A stretch of DNA of 64,000 nt from positions 11,415,625-11,479,624 of the forward strand of contig OX392542.1 of assembly GCA_947623455.1 (NCBI GenBank), given 5' to 3'. Below, piece by piece: positions 40,601 to 55,600 of this stretch; within the stretch, counting starts at the first letter, position 1, and each line of letters opens with the position of its first letter. The translations under genes and the position numbers were made by a program. This stretch comes from Mimachlamys varia (Eukaryota; Mollusca; Bivalvia; Pectinida; Pectinidae). The notes under the pieces were generated by a model that had not been told where the DNA came from, made no database searches, and worked only from the letters and a program-made list of their open reading frames with translations.

Positions 40601-43600
40601 GAATCCACATTACAATATTTTTACGCATATAAAGTGCTGTAGCGCTTAAGTCACTTTGTCGGTCAAAACAAATTCATCACACCCTAGGAGCTGGTAATAT
40701 TGTTTATATAATAACCCTGTAGTGCTGAACTGTCCTGTAATCGAACAAATTGAAAATAGTTTATAAATTCATCAACTTAATTTTGTGTTTAAGCTGTTTA
40801 TAAAAGACTACCGAGCAAATGAAAAGTATCTGATAAAATGTTTGTATTTTGTTCAGAAATATGCACATAAGTAATAAATGAGGACCGGATATATGCAGTC
40901 CATGATAATTACATACGCACTCATTTACTTGCCATTTGATACAAACAACATGTCTAGATGGTAGGTAATGAATGACAAGTTCAACAGGTTGTCACATTGC
41001 CTGATTTAATATGGCCCAGGAAGGGATATAGCATGAATGTGTTGTTCGACTTCTGGTAAATGTATCCTCGTTACTTAGAGAAGTTTATATTATAGGTACA
41101 AGGCACATAAAGCAACCATAAGTCTGTTTATCACTGCCACAAAAGAGATGCATTGAGATACTGTAAAATGAAAAATGTTTGCCCTGTGTTTTGTTCGCCA
41201 TTTCTTGAAAAAAATGAATTCGCCCTATCAGACTTGGGTCATCTTCGTGCATGTAAGAATATGACCGCTCCTTACTTGAATACTCAGATTACTCGATATT
41301 TGTGTGGCCCCAGTGACTTCGAGATAATGCGGTGCGACTGTAAATGTAATAATACCACAACTATTACAAGTATCAGAATCCGTACATACGTCACAGAGAT
41401 GACATATTTCTAGTACGACATAGCTTTACCTGACGCGGCTACTTTGTCTATAGTTGTGTCTTGTAGGAAGGCCATATGTCCTAGGATAGTGAAGATGAGA
41501 AAACCAGCAAATATACTGGTGCCGGAGTTGATGAAGGCGAAGATTGTGACGTCCCTATAATATCAAATAACATGATCATGATATCATATAATCTTGTATT
41601 ATAGTATTATCAGTATAACACAAATGTATTAGTCAAACAATCAAGTTTCACGGCTATGTTTCAAGACTTTGTCTTATTGATAAATATTCTGTATCATTGT
41701 GTGATATGAAGAAGAAGATGCTAACCCTTCAGGAACACCTGGTCTTATCCTATTGTACTTTTACAAGGATCTCCATGTGGATCTTTCCTTTTCCGTATTT
41801 TGCCCCTATTTTAATCGATTACGGATAATATGTATATTGTCCCTAGTTTAATAGGATTATGGTTTTGTTGACGCTTCTCTATTCTCCAATTTTTGTAAAA
41901 TGATACAATATCGTCACAGGACGGATGTAACAGGTATATATAACAAAAATAACATACTTGAAAGTGGAAGTCGTAAAGGAATTTCATCTTAAAAGTTAAT
42001 TATACAAAAATCATACCTGTAGGAGTTATGGCTAAACTTATTGTAACTCCCGAGAGCGGTCAGCGCACCGTTACCTATGGAATAGGACCACATAATCTGG
42101 GTGGAGGCATCGATCCATACCTGAAATAAAAAGACGTCCTAGAGTTTACCAACTATTCAAACGCTTAACAGGGACACATCTCAAAACGATGTACCAAACT
42201 GACACTAAAATATCAAGTCAAGGAAAACCTTCTCTCTGCCAATAAGAATGATTCTTTTACACAGAAAAAACATTAAACTAGTAATAAAACTCTTTCTATG
42301 TAGAAATTATAAATATAGTTGTTCAACTGGCACAAACATAAACTTCCTCAATCAGTGGTGCATGTACGAACATCCTCCTTTTCATGATAACCAGAATATT
42401 GAATAAAGAAACAATTCACTTAATCAATTCATGCATACGTTTAGTCGTTTATTAATCGAGTCGCTCTTTTAATTTTCTCTACATTCATATAATTATACAT
42501 CCATAAATGTGTTCGGATTTTTTCTCAAATTATGTATTTTTCATTTACTTATTATCTGAAATATACTGTTTTGGAGCTCGTTACTTTTTTGTATCAGAGG
42601 CAATGTCATCTTCGCCAGCCAAGGGTTACGATCCGCACTGCCATTACCGTAACAATTGGCCAGCGAGGATAAGGCATAGTAGGGTCAAAAGAAAAACATT
42701 GATTCCTGTTAATTCATATATACCTGATGTTTTGTTTCAGTTGACTAGTCTAACCTTTGAATTGGAAAGGTTCAAACACATCTGTAGGCGGTGAATGAGC
42801 TAAGAGACTTTATGATATACATGTTAACCGTAGGATCTGGTGTTGTGAACCGCCAGTGTTCGTAACCGGTGATTGAACTCGTCGTCAGTTTAGAAGGTCG
42901 GCGACGTGGCCACCAGACTGTACAGTGTCATCGTTTTACATGTTTGTATCTCGTGGTACTACTTAGTCTACTTTCTGTAATGAGTCCTGTTTATTTCAGC
43001 CCGTCTGACATTATTACACGTCCAAGGTGATGTATAGTCGGGTCTGCTAAGTGTCAGTTACGGTGTGCGTATCATTTATTCTTTAAGTAAAACAAACAAG
43101 TTCAAGCTTTCAACAATTGTCCGAAGCACAGGTGCGTGTTACAATAAAGGACGAGGAGAATTGTCCCCAGGTAAAACAGTAGATAACAGAATACTTTAAC
43201 GAGGTAAATGTGTATCTGTCACAAAAAAAGATGTTAAAACCTATTCAGAAGTTCAAAACAGGTTAATTGGGGAAGCTGACAGTTGTGTTTTATAGAACAT
43301 ACCTCCATGTCACCAAGTTTAGCTAGGTCTGGCTTGAGATAATAAATGACGCCATCAATAGCGCCCTCTAGGATAGAGTTACGTATGAGCAGGGCGAGCA
43401 TGAAGAAGTAGGGGGCAGTGGCCGTAACGTACATCACCTGAAAAAATGGAAGAATCATCAAAAAACGTGATTAATTGGATATTAAACCATTAATAACAAT
43501 AAATGTCATATTTATTAATGTATAATTTCTATAGAGTCGTTTGCAATGAGCATAGTGAGGAGAAGCTTGCATAACCGGCAGCTCTATGTGTGGTTATGTT

Positions 43601-46600
43601 TTCCCTACAGTTTTGGTGTCTGATCTGTGAATGCTGTGAGAATTCTGATCTTGTCCTTGTAAATTGACAATGCAGTTCTTCTTTCGTTTATGATATATTT
43701 ATTTCATTTCATGATATGTTTCTTCACGATCTTAAGTCATTAGGTCTTATTTGGCAAGCCTCTGTCTCTGTTGATGCTGTAGATAAGTGAGACAGTGAAT
43801 TTTGACCTGTCCGAACAGGAAGTAAATAATTAACCATGTGAGGTTGGTATGTCTTAAAGAATAGCAATAATAATAACAATATTGGTGGTGAATTTTCAAT
43901 TTTGCGACTTTCTACTTTTTTTCAATGCAATTAAATACCTTATAGTGATTTTTTTATCTTTTAATTTTCCAAATGATATTATGTTTTTCATCATTTCCTT
44001 AAAAATCAATAACAACAGCAGCAGCATTTTTAGAATTTTGTCACCAAATGTTATATGAATACATATTTGTTTTTAGATTTTATCAAAATATTGTGTCCGA
44101 CCAACATATTAGTATCTATTTTGCTATTTTGTTTTTAATTTCAGCCAAAAACAAATTGATAAAAAATGGAATCGTTAAAATAAATATATCTATATATTAA
44201 TGAAAAGATTTACATACTTGTGCATGCCAATGATCTAATTAAAACGCGTCGACGTACAATTTACATCTATTAACGTCTTTTTCTTTTATGATAATTTCCG
44301 CATGCACATATTACAATTCTCATATACAATTGAGTGTGTACTGGCATAAGCAAGTGTTTTAGTGTATGGTAAATAAAGCATGTGTATTACTTTATATGCT
44401 AATAAATACTTATAAAGAGCTGTGTCTCCGACAGACAAATGACATTTTCATCTGTAGTGACCCATGTAGGCGTAAAACTCTACCTTATACGGCTATCTGA
44501 ACAAGAAACCAAAATAGGTATTTCCTTTTCTTTATTTATTTGTTTGCACATCAAGTGTGTTGGCTGTGAATTCCCTAGTTAGGCTTGATAGTAATCATAA
44601 CATAACAAGTATACGAATAAGCGAAATATTCTCACATTTAAATTTTGTAGATTTGTTATTAGGTTTTTGTTGTAGCTGTTTCTCTTATGGTTGTTTCTCT
44701 TACCATAATACTACTTCAGGTATACATAATCAAAAACTTTACATTAACGAATCACCTAAAACAACCAATTAGATATTAGATTCAAATTGTAATTGGAAAA
44801 TACCAGAGCTATTTTTAATAAATGATGAAAATGTTTAACGGCACAAAACATGATGATAACGTTTGTAACTGTGTCAATAACACGAGAACAAAATATAGAG
44901 CATACTAGAAAAAAAACTCAGAGACTACCGAAATCTCAATTCAAACTCAAACACTATCGGCAAAGTATGGATCAAGGAACGATTTACAGGGAGACTATTG
45001 AAACAGGTACCACCGCTTTGTAAATCTAGGTCATATCTAAGTAAATGTCACGTCCTCAAAGGGAGCACTGAGGAAATATCACAAAATATAGGCATGTTAA
45101 TGAGCCAATTTAAAAACGCCCACCTTCATATACAAGGCTACAGAATATTTCTCAAGAAGACTACGTTGTCGAACATAGCACTTGCCCGTAGTCTTAAGCA
45201 ACTTGCACCCCTAATCAAAACCACAGCTACGACACTCACAGACAAAATATACCTCAACGGCTACACACAAGGATCAATATACTACGTAAGGAAAATAGTT
45301 TTTCAGATAAATCTTTATTACTTTTACATAGACAAATATTATTTACTTATATTTTTTGTTGTTGATAGATTTATAAATTATTGCTTTAGAATCATATGTT
45401 GTACGTAATAGAGGCAGCTGACGAACAAACTAACAACACAAGGATTCGAGAGATGCAGTTTGATCAGAACTATGGGCAGGTTAAATGGTCGCCATCTTTG
45501 TCTCATTGAGAACTATTCTGTATATGTATGTTATATGAAGATGGACGTATTTGAGTATGCTCATTAGTGTGTTTACTTATGTGATTGACAATGATGACTC
45601 GGTTTGGAATTGATGTTTATTTAGATGTGACCGAGATTCAAAAAGATGATGTCGTCAATGAAGCAGAAGGCGCTTACTCTTCCGGACTTGTACTTTTACA
45701 AAGATCTCCATGTCAATATTTCCTTTGTTCATATTTGAACCTAGTTGAATCGATTTTAAGTTCAGATTAGGGTTTTGTTAACGCTTCGGTATTCCCTGAT
45801 TTATTTTTAAGATGATTTCATTTTCTTTTTGTGTCACCGATAAAACTATTTTGTCCAAACCAAGTAGATGATTACTTTTCTAAGTAATAAATTGTAATTG
45901 TAGTGTAGATACCTTACTTATTTATTAGATCGTTACAATATGAAATGGTTTATAAATTACCGGATGTGACGTACTCACCTTACCGGAAGTTCGGATTCCT
46001 TTACAGATGCACACATACACAATAACCCAGGCCAACAGGAGACACAGGGCGAGATCCCATCTCACTATACCCATCTCATCAATGCCGCTCGAGAGTCCAA
46101 GTACTTTTCTCCTGCAAATACAATTATTTCTATATCATCTCTTTTCTGATATCTTTTTCATTAGTTTGTTTTATCTTTTTATATATTTTACATTCCTTAT
46201 CATGTTTGTAAACGTTTGATATATTATTCATAAGGTTTTTTTCGGGATTTTTTTTTTTTTTCGATAATTTACATTACTTAGATCGAACTACACTTATCTT
46301 TGAAAAAGCACTTTCGAGAACTTAGTATACTTACTCCCAAAACTCATTGACAGGGTCTATTCTTATAACTGGCGATGATGTAATGTTTGCTGTGATAGAA
46401 GTCAATGACGAGTTGACAGTGGTGCCAGTGATATTAGCAACAACGGTTTCAGTTTTGTTTACACCATTGAAGTCGAAGCAGTGTTCCGTGTTCCACTCGT
46501 GGCCACACGTCTTCCAGGGAAGCTCGGAGGTGAAGGAGGAGAAGACGTAGTACAGCGCCCAGCAAATTATTACGTTGTAGTAACAGTTTAGGAAAAAGAC

Positions 46601-49600
46601 AATGGTCGTTGTTGTCCCTCCGAGTCCTGTAAAATACAGGAGGGTGTTTCTCAGTATTTATCAATTATGGACCTTTGGTGATATGGTGTTGCACCGACCT
46701 GGTAGAATTTAAAACATTCACCTCGTCCGAGGTCAATATTTCAGATTCTACAAGGTTGGTATAACAGTATATTTACCGAATCAGATGTCCTTAATATTTA
46801 TATTAGATATAAAACCTGTTTGCAAAAGACTGAAATTGCATTATAAATGTATCTATCTAAATAAAGCATAAACTGTTCAGTGGGGCATTGTGACGTCACA
46901 ACGATTTTGACGTCATAAACACAATATTGACTCAGCGTTCCTAACAGCATCGTTGGAAACCCATGGTACACTTCTCTGACGTTTGCATCCCGTGGGCCAG
47001 AATCGGTATAAACGTTCGTTTCCCCGAATAGAAGTTTATTCGGAGATTTCGGCTAATCAGAATGGTCGTTTCTCGTGACACTCTGTTGGATCATTTTACC
47101 GTGACCACGACCAGTATGTTTCTGTAGGCATGACGCCGATGACAATCGCCGTATAGCAGGACCTTATATCATAATCACAATCGACACAAATATAACACAA
47201 TCGACAGGTTTTGTTGACAGGCGGTGCTACAAATGAAACGGGATGTCCCGGCTTAATGTCCCGGCTGTATGTAGTCACGGATGAAACAATCAATATGATT
47301 GGCTACTATTTTAGTACGAAAACGAGAGTTTCCTTTCATATTAGCCCACTGGATGCAAACGTCAGAGAAGTGTACCGTGGGTTTCCGACGATATCCTAAC
47401 AGTAGACACACCAGGTCAATATCACAAAATATTGACCACCATGTGACCATATTTTAGCCAGTGAGAATTGAGGAAAGTCGGACCATTATCTAATATATCT
47501 CATTAATTCTGATGTTGACTACCTGCTCTAAATATAGTTTCTGTATATTGCTCATAATTGAAAGAATTGTGAGTGCGCAAGTACATTATTTCGTTTATCT
47601 GTCTACATTCGTTTATACGCTAAACTTTAGTAGGCCAAAACCAGAACGTTGACAATAGGTTGACTGTATAAAATGGAAATGTATGAAATGACCTATGAGA
47701 CATATCTTAACAATACATTGTTTTATTACGTCATTAGACATATGGCTGAGTGTTTGAAATATATACCACCAATTGCACTAACAGGGTAAAGGAACAAGCG
47801 ACGTGGAAATATATCGTTTTGCCTTCAGGCAGACACATACGAAAACGCCTTAAAGTCAATAACAGCTGAGTTGGAACTCAACATCGATAACAACAGGACA
47901 AAATATAAACATGAATACTCTTGTAAAGTATAAGTATAGGATAAAAAGACCATGTGTTCCGAAAGGTCAAGCAAAATATTTTGCCCTTAATTATTCTCAG
48001 CCATTATGACATCTTTATGAACATGTTTGCATTATGAATAGACCTGTCTGGACTATAATCAATGATTGTTTGCCATCATATGAAACAGTTTCTTATGAGA
48101 AACGTTCCCGACATGTTTTGTGTTGGCCCTGTTTGCCAGATGCTTACCTATGACCGACTGAACCAATATGTCAACATCCCTCAATATACATACAGCTGTG
48201 CTACAGTAACACGAGAGGCTGCTCGCCATTCCAACCACGGATATTGTGGATAGCATATTGGCCTTGGGTCGTATAACTGTGTGTGTTAGTAATAGGTAGC
48301 AGATTACAGTAGCCTACGGTTGACATGAGTGATATGTTAGTACAATAAGCATCCTTATCATATTAAATGTATGATATGAGTTTTGAATTTTGAATTTTTG
48401 CGAGCCTCTGGCAAGTAAAACTGAAAAATTCTAAACAATTATCAAAAATTTAATATGAAGAGAAACGAATGACGGATTCTTTTTATCATATGACGTTATA
48501 TCGTCTTTCCCCGTCCTAAACAGATTTTGTCTTTGTCGTTCTAGCCAACTGATTTCAATATGTCGAACCAAATAACCCATACCTTCGAATTAGGTCAAAT
48601 ATACAGGCGAACGAAGAAGTAGTCCAACACAATTGACTCATTAAAAAAAATAAAGACACCTTATTACAAATTTTCAGACAGTTTCAACTAATATTATGAC
48701 TGTAAATTGTTCCTAGTGATTAGAAACAATGAATAAAAACTGTAAGTTTGACTGTATCGGGCGAGTGTCCTCTGGTATTCCCTTCATGAATACGGCCGGA
48801 TGTGACGATATCGTGACGTCCTTGGCACGACAATGACTGGTTCGTTGCCGCTAAGCTGTCACGATCGTACGCAACCGATGTATGGCGTTTTCCTATAGAT
48901 GGCGAATTATCCTTACAATCTCGGGATTCAACAGTGATGTTGATTGTGCACCGAGAATGTTTCAAATTAACATTTTGTTCAAACATCTTTAAAAGACCCA
49001 GTGTTTTGGATTGTGTAAAGCATTTTGTTGACGTCAGCTTATCCTGTTTATACCGTTGTTGGGACAGGATCCTCGGATCGATATATATTTTGTGCAGATA
49101 AAGCCTAGTATTGTTTACATGTCTGTAATTATTTACGCTTTATAACGACCCTTGTCTTTGTTGTTAACCTTAACTTCATCGGCAACTCCGAACTTCATCA
49201 TTCTACTAGCAAGTTGTACGCGTCGTAGTAAAAAGAAGTAGACCGTTCCCGTGTGTATTAATACAGTTAACATGAACAAGCCAATCAGCGACGCGGAAGG
49301 TATTATTACACGTGTGTAATATAGAAAATGTATGTAATGGCTTTATTACACCGCATATAATGGTAGTCATATGATAAATACATGTATGTTTGCGTAAGGT
49401 AATTATGTTGTGTTTACAATTCTAAGATATGGACAGGCAATGTCTACTGTACCCCGATACCATAGACTAATACCAATATTAACATGGACACCAATCAGTG
49501 GATGTGTTATATAACTGATCCATATGAACAACCCATCGGCCACCGTTTGTTTGTCTTCTTCTCAGCCATGTGTTCATTGCCTTCAGCACTTTACGCCATG

Positions 49601-52600
49601 GTTGGAGAGTGTCGAGTGGACAGTTGGACGACAGGGTACCATAACGTTTGGCGTCAAAACCCAGTATAATGAGGACCTGTGGCACGACTAGGAATCAATA
49701 TATTAGCTGTATCTAAGTTCTACTTTCAACTAAAACAAAGAACGCGTTGAACAAAGGGACCATGCGGTCTTTTACCGTTACAAGTTTAATACGTACATTA
49801 TTATTTAATATAAACATAAAACTTTGATATTAAATATTTAGCCGTTATGAACTTTATATAAACTTCAATATTAGTTACTATTAAACTGAACCATTACTAC
49901 TGACTATGAAGTAACTCTTTTACCGATTATAATGGCCCTCCCCTAAGTATTAAGACTCATTGCTTTGTAAAGCGGTGCATATTTTGTGAAAAGAAAGATT
50001 CGTTTCGGAACACCTTTTATATATCCGTGTGAAGTAAACTGTTTACCTTTCTAACACCAGTTTTGCAACGACGTTTTGTGTAATTTATGACTTGTGCTCG
50101 GGTATCTATTCTTTGACTGATTGTTTTAAGTCAGTTTAGAGCTTAGCTTTTTTTTCATTTTATACAATGATGAATCTTCCATGAATTTATATATTCCTTT
50201 TTAAATTCAGTGTTTCCATAATCCGTATGCAATGTATTCGAATTGTTTGTTGTATGTACTCCATTTGGATAGCTGGTCCATCAAATAATGAAGATGATCA
50301 TATTCTATAATTAATTTTTTGTAATATATGCATAGTCCTTATCATAAAAAAAAACAACACAGATATTTGTTCATCGGTATTAAAGTAAAATTTGTGCTTA
50401 CAATTATTGTTAACAAGACCTACCCTGCAATAGTGGGCAGATGTTCCATGCCTTGAAGCCGCTGACCCCCATAAACTGACCAACGGTCACTTCCAGGAAG
50501 AAGAGGGGAACTCCGGCCACGACCACGCATATTAAGTACGGGATGAGGAACGCTCCTGTAGAAAAGAAGAAGCACAATTACATTGATTTGTTTACCTATT
50601 TGTCATAAATTGAATACGTATCATCAATGTTGTTATTTCTGACTATTACTCCCTGAAATCATCGAAAGAATAGAAAGTAGATTATGATATCAAACTATGA
50701 AAATGAAGTTAAATTTTCTTATGCTATTCGATATTAAACTGTTTCGAACAATATAGTTTGGAATTCCTATAATTGTAAGTTATTTGTAATTCATATGTGA
50801 CAGGATAATTTATCTTGAAGCAAAATCTACTTTTAAAATGTATATCATTATGCCGTGGAACATTACATTGTTAAGAGTAGTTAGAAAAAATCTAGTTATG
50901 ACTTAGTTGTTCGGAAGCATATGTCAAGCCTAAATCATACATCCACTTTCCCTGATGTTTAATGAGGACAATGTGTATACAGAAATATATGGACGTCGGC
51001 GTTTGTTATGGACATAAGTGTCGAAAATCACAGAAATGCAGATAACTAGTCCGGTGTTCTACCATGTAAGGATGTATAAATCATCCTCCAGCAGAGTCCG
51101 TGATAAGCGACAAGAGGTTCACCGCCAAGGCAGTATAAGTTCATAAAAAAAAAGAAATAAAATATCACCTGTCCCTAATTTTGTCTCGCGGGATTAAACA
51201 CTCCAGTATTCAAGTGCATAAAAGACATCGACATTGGCCAAAAATAGATGACACGGAAACAAAACGGAATTCAGTACAGAGAATACACACGTGAGGGGTA
51301 AAATTTAACTCGTTGTGTACGCAAGTATAGGACGTTATTTCAGGTCCCTCCATTCTGTATACTTCGCTTTTAAAAGAAATGTGGTTTAGCGTCGTTGTGA
51401 TACACGCGTATAACTACGGGGACAGCAATTTTCTGCTAAATCACCTTGCTTAATCATTTAATTTCACTTTCGTTTATATAGACGCTTGATGACTAAGTCG
51501 ATCGCATTTACCCTTCTGAACACAACATACTTTTATAGATCAGCAGCCTACCTCGATCTTTACGTAAACTATTATCAACATGGGCAGCTTATTATATAGC
51601 TATATGATAAACCTGACGATTCCCAGTTTTCGATTGTGAACTTTCGCTTTCTTGATAGTAACATACCAGCTTGTCAAACCTATGGTGTTTACATGTCGCA
51701 GTAAATTCGTTATTCTAAGGTTCGATCACGATACCGAAATTTTCATGACATATGTCGGCTGTTGACGAACAAAGTTAAGACACATGGATTCGCAAAATGT
51801 AGGTTGATGAAGACTATGAGCGAGTTATAATGGTTGCCATCTTGGTCTCTTTGAGTGATATTCTATATCCTTCTATAGTGATATTATGAATGTAGACGTT
51901 TTTGAATGTGTTCGTTAGTATGTCTATTTGTTGTGATTGAGATTGATGTCTAGGTTCTCACATATAGAACAAGACATTTACTTGGATGTGACCTAGAAGC
52001 AGAAGACGCTTTCTCTAACTAAACGCTTTGTCTTATTATCTTGTACTTTTACCGGGTAAATCGTTCCTTTGTTTCACACTTTGTCCCTAGTTTTGTCGAT
52101 TTTGAGCCATAGTCAGAGACACAGAAGGCGGTTTAACAATCGTTTTACACGAAACTTCTATGGTATTGATAATTGTTATTTGAATAACTTATCGTTCAAC
52201 CTACCATCGATCTTTTAATATTTTTGGGTTAGAATATTTTTTTAGGAACTGTCGTTATTGTTTCTGCTCATATAAAGACCAGTGTTCTATAAAGGGTTCT
52301 GACCATATAAAGACCAGTGTTCTATAAAGGGTTTCTGATCATATAAAGACCAGTGTTCTATAAAGGGTTTCTGATCATATATATACTAGTGGTCTATAAA
52401 GGGTTTCTGACCATATAAAGACCACTGTTCTATAAAGGGTTTCTGACCATATAAAGACCCCTGTTCTATAAAGGGTTTCTGACCATATATATACTAGTGG
52501 TCTATAAAGGGTTTCTGACCATATAAAGACCACTGTTCTATAAAGGGTTTCTGATCATATAAAGACCAGTGTTCTATAAAGGGTTTCTGACCATATATAT

Positions 52601-55600
52601 ACTAGTGGTCTATAAAGGATTTCTGACCATATAAATACCAGTGGTCTATAAAGGGTTTCTGCCATATAAAGACCACTGTTCTATAAAGGGTTTCTGACCA
52701 TATAAAGACCAGTGTTTTATAAAGGATACCAATAATCAGGCATGGATGCTGTACTTCCATTTTCCATTTTGGCATCCGTTTAAACCATACCATATTGTGA
52801 AAGGTCAGTCTTGTTTTATTATTAAAGGTGTGTGTAGGTCTAAAGCAATCCCTAAATGGATAGTTTTATTGATTTATAGCTTGAGATATCGTTCAACTTA
52901 ATGGAAAAAGTTTGGAAACAATTCGCAAAAAATATGCCTTATAGATTTCAATCGATAACAATGCAGCGACTAAGCAAGAGATATACATGTATCGATTCCT
53001 ACAAAGGCAGTATTTCTTCACGTGAATTTTATGTGACAATTGTTGATTAAGTAGTGTCCACCAAAATGTTTAGACCAGAAAAGAGTGTTTTTTTAACTCT
53101 TTTGAATATTTCCTTATTTTTTCAAATGTAAACGAGTAAGCGTCTCTATTTCACGTGAAAATAATTCCATATTAAATATTTGGTATCATTCAAATAAATG
53201 TTTGACGTGTAGTCAAAATAATCGTTAACGTTGCTTCGCGTATTACTTTCGCCACGAGACCTCCCATAATTATTACAATGTCAGTTGATATAGTGACCTC
53301 GAGGTCAAATATTAAACGTACGTGGGCCGCTGATGGATGTGACCAGGAGAGTGGCTGCGGGTTCGCAAGGGGTCACAGGGGGTCACAGGGGAGACTGACA
53401 CATGTAGTAAGAGAGTGGCCCAAGAGTACCAGGGGGTCAGGGGGAGACCAATACATGTACTAAGAGTGCGGTCCCGGAGTCCCAGGGGGTCAAAAGGGAG
53501 ACTGATACATATTACATAGAGAAGCTACATCTGTAAGCGGTCTGTAACTATAATTAACTACTGGTGATATCTACATAGTCCCTGGAGTAGAGAATAGAAG
53601 GCTAGAACCGCCAGGTTGGGAGACGCTCTGTATAAATTTGTCAGGTAACATAAGTGATAGGAAATCAACAAATTAGGGTCTTTCGATTCGCTTAAAATGA
53701 CCTACACACACCTACTTTTCTTCTGCATACCAATCTTACCATTAAATAATCGTCTCTACTATAAACATTACTAAAGACGTGTATTTATGTTACTACAGAT
53801 ATATATCTATGTTACTACAGACATGTATCTATGTTACTACAAACATGTATCTATGTTACTACAGACATGTATGTATGTTACTACAGACATGTATCTATGT
53901 TACTACAAACATGTATCTATGTTACTACAGATATGTATCTATGTTACTACAGACATGTATCTATGTTACTACAAACATGTATCTATGTTACTACAGATAT
54001 GTATCTATGTTACTACAGACATGTATGTATGTTACTACAGACATGTATCTATGTTACTACAAACATGTATCTATGTTACTACAGATATGTATCTATGTTA
54101 CTACAGACATGTATCTATGTTACTACAGACACGTATCTATGTTACTACAGACATGTAGTTACTACAGACGTGTATCTATGTTACTACAAACATGTATCTA
54201 TATTACTACAGACGTGTATCTATGTTACTACAGACATGTATCTATGTTACTACATACATGTATCTATGTTACTACATACATGTGTCTATGTTACTACAGA
54301 CATGTATCTATGTTACTACATACATGTGTCTATGTTACTACAGACATGTATCTATGTTACTACAGACATGTATTTATGTAACTACAGACATGTATCTATG
54401 TTACTACAGACATGTATTTATGTTACTACAGACATGTATTTATGTTACTACAGACATGTATCTATGTTACTACAGACATGTATCTATGTTACTACAGACA
54501 TGTATCTATGTTACTACAGACATATATCTATATTACTACAGACTTGTACCTATATTACTACAGACGTGTATCTATGTTACTACAGACATGTATCTATGTT
54601 ACTACAGACTTGTATCTATGTTACTACAGACTTGCATCTATGTTACTACAGACTTGTATCTATGTTACTACAGACTTGTATCTATGTTACTACAGACATG
54701 TACCTATGTTACTACAGACATGTATCTATGTCACTACATACATGTATCTGTGTTACTACAGACATGTACACATGTTACTACATACATGTATCTATGTTAC
54801 TACAGACATGTATCTATGTTACTACAGACATGTACCTATGTTACTACAGACATGTATCTATATTACTACAGACATGTATCTATGTTACTACAAACATGTA
54901 TCTATGTTACTACAGACATGTATCTATATTACTACAGACATGTATCTATGTTACTACAGACATGTATATATGTTACTACAGACATGTATCTATGTTACTA
55001 CAGACATGTATCTATGTTATTACAGACATGTATCTGTGTTACTACAGACATGTATCTATGTTACTACAGACATGTATCTGTGTTACTACAGACATGTATC
55101 TATGTTACTACAGACATGTATCTATGTTACTACAGACATGTAACTATGTTACTACAGACATGTATCTATGTTACTACAGACATGTATCTATGTTACTACA
55201 GACTTGTATCTATGTTACTACAGACTTGTATCTATGTTACTACAGACTTGTATCTATGTTACTACAGACATGTATCTATGTTACTACAGACATGTACCTA
55301 TGTTACTACAGACATGTATCTATGTTACTACAGACATGTATCTATGTTACTACAGACATGTATCTATGTTACTACAGACATGTAACTATGTTACTACAGA
55401 CATGTATTTTTGTTACTACATACATGTATTAATGTTACTACAGACATGTATTTTTGTTACTACATACATGTATTAATGTTACTACAGACATGTATCTATG
55501 TTACTACAGACTTGTATCTATGTTACTATAGACATGTATCTATGTTACTACAGACATGTATCTATGTTACTACAGACATGTATCTATGTTACTACAGACT

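Noticed and set aside
41153..41413. 86-codon + strand frame with several Cys and Asn
   Set aside because: No domain recognised; it is intronic to SLC6-B on the opposite strand and AT-rich throughout.
44998..45408. 136-codon + strand frame
   Set aside because: It overlaps an inverted Rep-A copy; similar chance frames occur in other copies.
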